A program made the translations under genes and the position numbers. Under the pieces are notes generated by a model. It ran no database searches and was not told the origin of the DNA. It worked only from the letters and a program-made list of their open reading frames with translations. Of a stretch of 8,590 nucleotides of DNA, positions 1 through 5,327 are shown one piece after another (position 1 is the stretch's first letter; every line of letters starts with the position of its first letter). This DNA comes from Candidatus Cloacimonadota bacterium (GTDB lineage Bacteria > Cloacimonadota > Cloacimonadia > Cloacimonadales > JAIOQZ01), in contig JAIOTM010000379.1 of the NCBI GenBank assembly GCA_021106755.1, positions 1 through 8,590 of the forward strand, given 5' to 3'.

Positions 1-870
1 TACGCCGGCAACAACTACCGGAGCAATAGTATTAGAGAAAAGGTAAGGACGTGCTTTCTGACGGCACATCTCAACAATCTCTTTACGTCCCGAAACACAA
101 CCACCGGAAGCACCACCGAGGGCTTTACCAAAGGTTGTGGTAATAATATCGATTTTACCGAGTACGCCACAATGTTCGTGAGTACCGCGCCCGGTTTTGC
201 CAATAAAGCCGGAAGAATGAGACTCATCAACAAAGAGCATCGCGTCGTATTTTTCGCAAAGATCAACCATTTCAGCAAGGTTGGCTGTATCGCCGTCCAT
301 AGAGAAGACACCATCGGTAATAACAACTTTCATGCGCTTGTCAGAATGGAGAATCAGTTTCTTTTCGAGATGCTTCATATCGGAATGCTTGAAAGTATCG
401 TGCATAGCCGGAGCTAACCGGATTCCATCGATAATTGATGCGTGAACAAGGCGGTCGGAAATCATTACGTCTTCGTCGGTAAGCATTGCCTCGAACACGC
501 CAGCGTTGGCATCCATACAAGATGGAAAGAGGATAGTGTCTTCGGTTCCGAGGAATTTTGTAACCGCCTGCTCCAACTCGCGATGAATATCCTGCGTACC
601 GCAGATAAAACGTACAGAGGACATGCCGTAGCCACGGGAGTCCAGTCCATCGTGTGCAGCCTGAACAACATCAGGATGACTTGACAGCCCTAGATAGTTG
701 TTCGCGCACATGTTGATTACTTTAGAAAGTCTTGCCCCTGAGGGAAACTCAACTTCAATATCGGCTGCCTGTGCTGAATGAATATACCGTTCCTGCTTGA
801 AAAGTCCAGCATCCTGAATACCTTTCAGGGTTTCCTGATACATGCCTTTTACTTTATTACTGTATGCCAT
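1..870 (-). CDS. kbl: 2-amino-3-ketobutyrate CoA ligase (glycine C-acetyltransferase), C-terminus beyond window
   Basis: This PLP-dependent alpha-oxoamine synthase cleaves 2-amino-3-oxobutyrate with CoA to give glycine and acetyl-CoA, the second step of threonine breakdown in the cytoplasm. The 290 visible residues start at MAYSNKVKGM and run off the left edge; the family is about 400 residues, so roughly 105 are missing. Visible landmarks are CANNYLGL (55-62), VRFICGTQ (86-93), ISDRLVHASIIDG (137-149), GVFSMDGD (187-194), the cofactor-contacting DESH (215-218), the PLP lysine K249 in FGKALGGASGG, and RPYLFSNTIAP (274-284). These follow E. coli Kbl closely, more so than BioF, serine palmitoyltransferase or 5-aminolevulinate synthase. 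The start is fixed by an AAGGAG site 7-8 nt upstream. It lies 55 nt downstream of the ACP gene with a hairpin between them. Its functional partner Tdh is encoded at the head of the same operon. The frame is intact throughout. Confidence 0.93.
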   Translation of the reverse strand, partial: MAYSNKVKGMYQETLKGIQDAGLFKQERYIHSAQAADIEVEFPSGARLSKVINMCANNYLGLSSHPDVVQAAHDGLDSRGYGMSSVRFICGTQDIHRELEQAVTKFLGTEDTILFPSCMDANAGVFEAMLTDEDVMISDRLVHASIIDGIRLAPAMHDTFKHSDMKHLEKKLILHSDKRMKVVITDGVFSMDGDTANLAEMVDLCEKYDAMLFVDESHSSGFIGKTGRGTHEHCGVLGKIDIITTTFGKALGGASGGCVSGRKEIVEMCRQKARPYLFSNTIAPVVVAGV

Positions 871-885
871 TTTGTTACTCCTTAA
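871..885 (-). promoter_or_regulatory. Ribosome binding site of kbl
   Basis: Read on the minus strand, TAAGGAGTAACAAA precedes the ATG of kbl. It is a strong Shine-Dalgarno sequence at normal spacing and confirms the start. It begins immediately after the intergenic hairpin, so folding of that hairpin could affect access to the site. Confidence 0.8.
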
Positions 886-887
886 AA

Positions 888-915
888 GGCAACCGCAAGC
901 ATTCCCTGCGGTTGC
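888..915 (-). repeat. Intergenic inverted repeat (hairpin) between ACP gene and kbl
   Basis: On the minus strand a perfect 9-bp stem, GCAACCGCA with TGCGGTTGC, encloses a 9-nt loop and is followed by CTTTTAAGGAG. The T run is only four bases and merges into the kbl ribosome site. It could be a weak terminator or attenuator, a processing site, or an mRNA 3'-end stabiliser giving more ACP than Kbl message. The structure is visible; the function is inferred. Confidence 0.6.
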
Positions 916-925
916 AAAATTATTC

Positions 926-1177
926 TTAGATAAACCGCAATACTAAGTCGGAAATTTTTGAAACTGTATCGAAAGCTTCCGGGGTTGCATCTTCGTCTGG
1001 AAGCTTGATTTTGTATCTGGTTTCTAAGAAACGCTTGAGTGATACCATTGAAAATGAGTCAACTAAGCCGCCAGATATAAGCGGGGTGTCGAATGTTACC
1101 TCATCGTCTTCTTCTTCGACATACTCCTCAATAACGTATTCAAGGACGGTCTCTTTGATTTCGTTCTGGTCTGCCAT
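926..1177 (-). CDS. Stand-alone acyl carrier protein (phosphopantetheine-binding)
   Basis: This small acidic protein of 83 residues starts MADQNEIKET and ends LVLRFI. It has the four-helix carrier-protein pattern. The attachment serine for 4'-phosphopantetheine is S41 in GGLVDSFSMVSL (36-47), followed by a helix LKRFLETRYKIKLPDEDATPEAF. The DSFSM form, instead of the DSLD of fatty-acid ACP, resembles discrete carrier proteins that pair with dedicated AMP ligases, so this is probably not the housekeeping AcpP. An unusually acidic stretch EEYVEEEDDEV lies at 17-27. The start is chosen because TAAGGAGAAC sits 7 nt upstream. The frame stays open upstream to about 1408, but that part is low-complexity and lacks carrier-protein character. 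The gene sits between the lipoprotein and kbl, in an operon that also encodes AcpS and an acyl-activating enzyme; I infer these load it. Its acyl cargo is unknown. Confidence 0.88.
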   Translation of the reverse strand: MADQNEIKETVLEYVIEEYVEEEDDEVTFDTPLISGGLVDSFSMVSLKRFLETRYKIKLPDEDATPEAFDTVSKISDLVLRFI

Positions 1178-1228
1178 TTTGTTCTCCTTATTGGTTAGTT
1201 TTATTTCTTCGATAATATTTTGAAAGGT

Positions 1229-1257
1229 ACTATAATAGTCAATATTTTCCGTATCAA
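1229..1257 (-). promoter_or_regulatory. Predicted sigma70-type promoter for ACP-kbl
   Basis: On the minus strand TTGATA (1257-1252) and TATAGT (1234-1229) are separated by exactly 17 nt, each one mismatch from consensus. Transcription would begin near 1222, giving a leader of about 45 nt before the ACP start. This would let ACP and kbl be expressed apart from the upstream genes. It is a sequence match only. Confidence 0.5.
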
Positions 1258-1340
1258 TAAATTTGTGCATAAAATAAAGGTATTCATTACATGATGTTAT
1301 AAAATGCAATCTGAAAAAATACAAAAAACGAAATATCCCA

Positions 1341-1400
1341 AAACGTTTCATATCCCTTAAAAATGTGAGGGGAAGCAAATAGCTTCCCCTCGTGTTAAAG
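1341..1400 (-). repeat. 60-bp direct repeat, copy B (downstream of lipoprotein gene)
   Basis: Same orientation and same length as the copy at 2174-2233. The ends are identical: CTTTAACACGAGGGG at the minus-strand 5' side and ATGAAACGTTT at the 3' side. The middle diverges. It contains a perfect 10-bp stem, GAGGGGAAGC with GCTTCCCCTC, around a 5-nt loop (1367-1391), followed by ACATTTTT. This copy could therefore also act as a terminator for the lipoprotein gene. Confidence 0.75.
1359..1391 (-). terminator. Possible intrinsic terminator after lipoprotein gene
   Basis: The perfect 10-bp GC-rich stem inside repeat copy B lies about 22 nt past the lipoprotein stop and is followed on the minus strand by ACATTTTTAAGG. 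The U run is short (five) and offset by three bases, so termination is probably partial. A promoter downstream would then restart transcription for ACP-kbl. Confidence 0.45.
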
Positions 1401-1413
1401 TAAAGCAAATGTT

Positions 1414-2184
1414 CTATTTACTATTGATTTCGTTGATAATTTGCTGAGTGATTTTCCTGTGGATGTCTTTGTGATCTGGTTGGCTTCTACTTCCTGGTGA
1501 ATTGTAGTAGTGTGACGCGTACTCGTATGCTTCAAACAACGTATTTGATTCAAATAACCAGTTCGAGCAATTCAGATAAGCACTAAGGTAACCATTAACA
1601 CCTGTGTATCCATGTGCACCGGCTGGCAATGCGTAGCTTCTGTCAGCAGGATTCAGATAGACTGGAGAACAGCTTGAAGGGGGATTATCATCATCATAAG
1701 GTCCCCAAAGTGATAGATATTGCGAAGTTGGATCTGCATCCGATGTCCAAGTGAGAGAATGGTCGGTTGTGCCATCCCAATTGGGGTCACTTGTAAATTC
1801 GGGAACAGACGGAATAGTAAGAAAGACTGAACGATTTTCTGTTTCGTTGATAACCAGGTCAATATCCACAGCATCTCCAGACTCATAGTCAATAGCACTG
1901 GTGTTAATGTCCCAGTAACTGGATTCTGGATAATGAGAAGCGGTGCAAGTGTATGAGTTCATCGAGACTTGCAAGTTGTTAATAGGATGGTCGCTTAGAT
2001 AGCTGATTGATGCATACCCATCACGGTAGCCACCTGAGGCAAGCGAAAACATCCACCAGACATTAGTACCTACAGGTGGTCCTGATATTCCACCACTGCC
2101 ACTACCGCTACTTTTACAGGATAAAAGCAGAATACTGGTGAATACTAAAGCTAAAATAAGTACAAGTAATAAGAAACGTTTCAT
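1414..2184 (-). CDS. Putative lipoprotein of unknown function
   Basis: The protein has 256 residues. It opens with MKRF, a long hydrophobic stretch (5-21) and the lipobox-like LLSC with C23, then a flexible SGSGSGG linker. This is the layout of a lipid-anchored exported protein. The mature part is rich in Ser, Tyr, Trp and Asp with three further cysteines, and suggests an all-beta fold (for example SLTWTSDADPTSQYLSLWG). The last 25 or so residues are charged and probably helical. I recognise no family and assign no function. The start is chosen for the GGAGG site 5 nt upstream and because the signal peptide begins there; the frame is open further upstream but that part overlaps the previous gene. 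It lies between acsA and the ACP gene, bracketed by two direct repeats, and looks out of place in a cytoplasmic enzyme operon. Confidence 0.8.
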   Translation of the reverse strand: MKRFLLLVLILALVFTSILLLSCKSSGSGSGGISGPPVGTNVWWMFSLASGGYRDGYASISYLSDHPINNLQVSMNSYTCTASHYPESSYWDINTSAIDYESGDAVDIDLVINETENRSVFLTIPSVPEFTSDPNWDGTTDHSLTWTSDADPTSQYLSLWGPYDDDNPPSSCSPVYLNPADRSYALPAGAHGYTGVNGYLSAYLNCSNWLFESNTLFEAYEYASHYYNSPGSRSQPDHKDIHRKITQQIINEINSK

Positions 2185-2233
2185 GTTTCCTCCGGGGGTT
2201 AGAGGGGAAGCATTGCTCCCCCTCGTGTTAAAG
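2174..2233 (-). repeat. 60-bp direct repeat, copy A (upstream of lipoprotein gene)
   Basis: It spans from 4 nt past the acsA stop to the first four codons of the lipoprotein. On the minus strand it reads CTTTAACACGAGGGG, a hairpin (2202-2224) with nine pairs, one mismatch and a 3-nt loop, then a GGAGG ribosome site and ATGAAACGTTT. Both ends are identical to copy B, and both copies are exactly 60 bp long. No T run follows this hairpin, so it is unlikely to be a terminator in this copy. Confidence 0.75.
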
Positions 2234-2236
2234 ATT

Positions 2237-3940
2237 CTAATCGTCTTCCAAGCCAGATGTATCGCCGATTTCTTCGCCCCACTCTTTGGCATGGAGAAGA
2301 CGGCGCATTATTTTACCGCTACGTGTTTTTGGTAGTTTGTCCAGATATTCTATTTCCTGTGGCATTGCCAGCGGAGAGAGTTTTTTGCGAATGAAGTTCA
2401 TGATTTTAAGCTCCATTTCATCGGTTTGCTCGAAACCGGGCTTCAGCGTTACAAACGCTTTCACAACTTCCATGTTTACATCGTCTGGTTTGGAAACAAC
2501 TGCTGATTCGGCAACTGCTTCGTGTTCCAGAAGGGCAGATTCAACTTCAAACGGGCTGACAAGGTGTCCGCCAGTGTTTATAACATCATCGTCGCGACCT
2601 ACAAACCAGTAGTAGCCGTCTTCATCGATGTACGCACGGTCGCCGGGGATATACCAGCCATTCTGGAATTTACTCTGGTATGTTTCCTCGTTTTTCCAGT
2701 AAGTACGCATCATTGAAGGCCAGCCCGGTTTGATACCGATTAGCCCAATCTTACCGGATTCTTCGATTTTCTCAAAAGTTTCCGTGTCAACAATGCAGCC
2801 TTCGATGCCGGGGAAGGTTTTACCCATTGAGCCGGGTTTAACTTCCATGCCGGGATAGTTGGAAATCATTATACAGCCTGTTTCGGTTTGCCAGTAAGAG
2901 TCCAGGAATGGCATTCCGAGAACTTTTAGTGCCCAGACAACTGCTTCCGGATTAAGCGGTTCGCCCACACTCACCATGTGGCGCAGTTTAGATAAATCGT
3001 TTTCCCTGATGGGACCTTCGCCAGCTTTCATAAGCGAGCGAATAGCTGTAGGAGCAGTGTACCAGACAGTTACGCCATATTTCTCCATGAATTTATACCA
3101 GGATAGTGGAGAGAAGCCTACATCAAGTACACACTGCCTAACACCTATACACCACGATCCGATAATCCCGTAAGAAGTACCAGTCACCCAGCCTGGGTCG
3201 GCTGTGCACCAGTAAACATCGTCATCTTTAAGGTCTAATACCCATTTAGATGTTAAGTACTGGGCGATAAGTGAGTAATGCACATGCTTAACGCCTTTTG
3301 GTTGTCCGGTTGTACCGGAAGTGTAGTGCAATACCGAGGGGGATTCTGCTTTTGTTGGAAATATATCAAGCTTTTCGATTTTTTCAGTAGCTTCCATGTC
3401 AAACGCGATTTCCCGCTCCTGAAGCGGATGCTTGCCATCATAGTCAACTATAATGATATGCTTGAGATAGGGCATTCTGTCGCGGATTTTCCGCACTTTC
3501 TTCACATGCTTGCGCTGAGTGATAATCGCGGTAGTTTCTGCATTGTCCATCCGCACGAGAAGCGATTCATCGCCAAAGGCGGAGAATAGCGGCTGGGCAA
3601 TAGCCCCAATCTTCATGACACCAACAAAGCTGAGGTAAAGTTCTGGAATTTTGTCCATAAACAGACAGATTCTGTCTTCATCTTTCAGCCCCAGATCGCG
3701 CAGGAACTGTCCAATTGTGTTACTGCAAAGCCGCACATAATTAAAGGTGTACTGCTTAATCTTTCCGCCAAGACCTTCCCAGTTAAGTGCGATTTTGTCG
3801 GCTTTGCCCTGATCGCAGATGCGGTCGGAGCAGTACCAGCCAATGTTGATATTGTCTCCCTCTTTATATCCAAGCTCTTTCTCGGATATCGACCAATTGA
3901 AGTTTTTTACTCTTTCGTCGTATGAACCGATTTTAGACAT
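2237..3940 (-). CDS. acsA: AMP-forming acetyl-CoA synthetase (AcsA-type acyl-activating enzyme)
   Basis: This 567-residue adenylate-forming enzyme converts a short carboxylate, ATP and CoA to acyl-CoA, AMP and PPi. The family motifs appear in order: phosphate-binding YTSGTTGQPKG (206-216), VYWCTADPGWVTGTSYG (242-258), SVGEPLNPE (324-332), YWQTETG (349-355), the PGD of YIPGDRAY (430-437), hinge GRDDDVINTGGHLVSP (448-463), and catalytic K543 in KTRSGKIMRR. Length and sequence match Bacillus AcsA well. The Trp just before QTETG (W350) corresponds to the residue that restricts the pocket of acetyl-CoA synthetases to acetate or propionate. The start lies 14 nt after acpS with AAGGAG 9 nt upstream. 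With ACP and AcpS in the operon, loading of an acyl group onto the ACP, or reverse operation making ATP from acetyl-CoA, are possible but inferred. K543 is the site acetylated in related enzymes. Confidence 0.9.
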   Translation of the reverse strand: MSKIGSYDERVKNFNWSISEKELGYKEGDNINIGWYCSDRICDQGKADKIALNWEGLGGKIKQYTFNYVRLCSNTIGQFLRDLGLKDEDRICLFMDKIPELYLSFVGVMKIGAIAQPLFSAFGDESLLVRMDNAETTAIITQRKHVKKVRKIRDRMPYLKHIIIVDYDGKHPLQEREIAFDMEATEKIEKLDIFPTKAESPSVLHYTSGTTGQPKGVKHVHYSLIAQYLTSKWVLDLKDDDVYWCTADPGWVTGTSYGIIGSWCIGVRQCVLDVGFSPLSWYKFMEKYGVTVWYTAPTAIRSLMKAGEGPIRENDLSKLRHMVSVGEPLNPEAVVWALKVLGMPFLDSYWQTETGCIMISNYPGMEVKPGSMGKTFPGIEGCIVDTETFEKIEESGKIGLIGIKPGWPSMMRTYWKNEETYQSKFQNGWYIPGDRAYIDEDGYYWFVGRDDDVINTGGHLVSPFEVESALLEHEAVAESAVVSKPDDVNMEVVKAFVTLKPGFEQTDEMELKIMNFIRKKLSPLAMPQEIEYLDKLPKTRSGKIMRRLLHAKEWGEEIGDTSGLEDD

Positions 3941-3954
3941 AAGTTCATTCTCCT

Positions 3955-4329
3955 TTATTTTTCTAGTATTACTATTGCGTTAGCATAATCTTTTAAATGG
4001 GTGAGCGAAACATGCAACTTTTTTATTTTTCTTTCTTCGGCAACTTCCCTCGCTTTGCCATGCAAAACAAGGTGAGGATTCCCCAACTCATCATTGGTAA
4101 CTTCAACTTCGGCAAAGCCCATACCGTTACGCCAGCCTGTGCCAAGTGCCTTGAAATAGGCTTCCTTAGCGGCAAATCTGGCGGCGTAGTGCTGACTACT
4201 GTGGTGCATACTTTCACAATATTCTATTTCGAGAGCAGAATAAATCCGCTCCTTGAAACCGTTCTCTTTTTCCACTTGCCTGGCAACTCGTGCCACCTCT
4301 ATCATATCGGTACCGGTACCGTAAATCAA
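3955..4329 (-). CDS. acpS: Holo-[acyl-carrier-protein] synthase
   Basis: AcpS transfers 4'-phosphopantetheine from CoA to the conserved serine of apo-ACP; the carrier protein encoded downstream is the obvious partner. At 124 residues it has the normal length. It shows the family N-terminus MIYGTGTDMIEVARV with the metal-binding D8, the RFAAKEAYFKALGTG block with E56 and K60, and HVSLTHLKDYANAIV near the C-terminus. The start codon is TTG. I accept it because the conserved IYGTGTD begins right after it; the next ATG (residue 9) would delete the metal-binding Asp. The TTG shares the sequence TTGA with the TGA stop of the dehydrogenase gene, a 4-nt overlap that implies translational coupling, and only a weak GGGAAGA ribosome site precedes it. 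The acsA start follows 14 nt after the stop. Confidence 0.93.
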   Translation of the reverse strand: MIYGTGTDMIEVARVARQVEKENGFKERIYSALEIEYCESMHHSSQHYAARFAAKEAYFKALGTGWRNGMGFAEVEVTNDELGNPHLVLHGKAREVAEERKIKKLHVSLTHLKDYANAIVILEK

Positions 4330-5327
4330 TTATTCTTCCCGCAACATTTTCCCGCATCTCCGCAATCGCAATCACAGCTATTTAATTTGCGGTTGAGAAC
4401 CGCGAGCATATCAACGGTCATTTTAGGAAGGTCCCAATCTGGTTTCCAGCCCCATTCTTCACGGGCACAGGTATCGTCCATTTTATTGGGCCATGAGTTG
4501 GCAATAGCCTGCCTTACATCGTCAATCTCGTAGGACAACTGGAACTCCGGGATATGTTTACGAATTTCCATAGCTATGCCTTCGGGGTCGAAACTCATAG
4601 CAGCCACATTAAAGCAGTTGCGGTGAATTAGTTTGTCCGGATTTGCTTCCATCAGTTCCACTGTCGCCTTAGTAGCATCGGGCATATACATCATATCTAA
4701 GTAGGTGCCGGGTTTCAGGTTGGCTGTATATTTTTTGCATTTGATTGCTTCGTAGAAGATATCAACAGCGTAATCGGTGGTTCCACCACCGGGAAGAGCT
4801 ACGTTGGAAATAATACCGGGCAAACGTACTCCACGGGTATCAACGCCGTATTTATTGAAATAATAATCGCAGAGGAGTTCGCCAGCGACTTTTGTAACAC
4901 CGTATATCGAGCCGGGACGCTGAATTGTATCCTGCGGAGTGTTGTCGTGGGGAGTGGACTCGCCAAACGCGCCAATAGAACTTGGTGTAAAAAGCGAAAG
5001 ATTCAGTTCTTTCGACAGTTCGAGTAAGTTTATTAATGCTCCCATGTTAACTTTCCAGCTTAGCATTGGATTTTTCTCGCCAACTGCGGAAAGCAGAGCA
5101 ACCATATTGAAAACGGTATCAATATTGTATTTTTTTATTAGATTGCGGGTTTTCTCCCCATCAAGTGCGTCTAGTAGTTCAAACGGTCCGCCATCGGTAA
5201 AAAACTGACTTGCGTCTTCGCGAATATCGGTAGCAACAACATTATCTGTTCCGTAAATCTGACGCAGGGCGGGAATGAGTTCAGTACCTATCTGACCGCC
5301 TGCACCAGCGACTAATATCTTCTTCAA
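4326..5327 (-). CDS. tdh: L-threonine 3-dehydrogenase, short-chain dehydrogenase (NAD-dependent epimerase-like) type
   Basis: It oxidises L-threonine with NAD+ to 2-amino-3-oxobutyrate, the substrate of Kbl at the other end of the operon. It is the extended SDR form, unrelated to the zinc-dependent E. coli Tdh. It has 333 residues: Rossmann motif GAGGQIG (8-14), PSSIGAFG (115-122), catalytic Y142 and K146 in SIYGVTKVAGE, and the blocks PGGGTTDYAVDI (179-190), MMYMPDATKATV (212-223) and DDVRQAIANSWP (269-280) that are typical of this subfamily rather than of GalE. The start codon is TTG, fixed by AAGGAGATATAA just upstream and by the Rossmann strand beginning at once. Odd feature: residues 316-333 form a cysteine-rich tail (C318, C320, C322, C328, C329) beyond the usual end of the fold. 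It is the first gene of the operon, with a predicted promoter about 20 nt upstream. Confidence 0.92.
   Translation of the reverse strand: MKKILVAGAGGQIGTELIPALRQIYGTDNVVATDIREDASQFFTDGGPFELLDALDGEKTRNLIKKYNIDTVFNMVALLSAVGEKNPMLSWKVNMGALINLLELSKELNLSLFTPSSIGAFGESTPHDNTPQDTIQRPGSIYGVTKVAGELLCDYYFNKYGVDTRGVRLPGIISNVALPGGGTTDYAVDIFYEAIKCKKYTANLKPGTYLDMMYMPDATKATVELMEANPDKLIHRNCFNVAAMSFDPEGIAMEIRKHIPEFQLSYEIDDVRQAIANSWPNKMDDTCAREEWGWKPDWDLPKMTVDMLAVLNRKLNSCDCDCGDAGKCCGKNN

Larger units (their letters stand above)
1178..1413 (-). other. AT-rich spacer between lipoprotein and ACP genes with possible gene relic
   Basis: This spacer of about 235 bp has no independently supported gene. Its upstream end carries one copy of a 60-bp repeat. 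That repeat ends in an ATG (1351) opening a frame that begins MKRFGIFRFLYFF, reaches a Thr-Ser-Cys around residue 20 and continues without a stop into the ACP frame. The opening resembles the lipoprotein signal peptide next door, so this may be the decayed head of a second lipoprotein copy. The proximal part holds the predicted ACP promoter and ribosome site. Confidence 0.4.

Noticed and set aside
172..684. Two plus-strand open frames (172-417 and 442-684)
   Set aside because: They are antisense shadows of kbl, whose minus-strand frame is intact and conserved along its full visible length.
1..870. Serine palmitoyltransferase, BioF or 5-aminolevulinate synthase identity for the oxoamine synthase
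   Set aside because: VRFICGTQ, FGKALGGASGG and RPYLFSNTIAP match Kbl, and Tdh in the operon supplies its substrate.
2185..2292. Upstream extension of the lipoprotein gene by 36 codons
   Set aside because: It would overlap the conserved end of acsA in another frame and bury the signal peptide; the GGAGG site supports the start at 2184.
3997..4533. Plus-strand open frame of 178 codons
   Set aside because: It lies antisense to acpS and tdh, both strongly supported by motifs. Its translation has no recognisable domain and no good ribosome site.
4326..5327. UDP-glucose 4-epimerase or ceramide reductase identity for the SDR
   Set aside because: PSSIGAFG, PGGGTTDYAVDI, MMYMPDA and RQAIANSWP are hallmarks of SDR-type threonine dehydrogenase.
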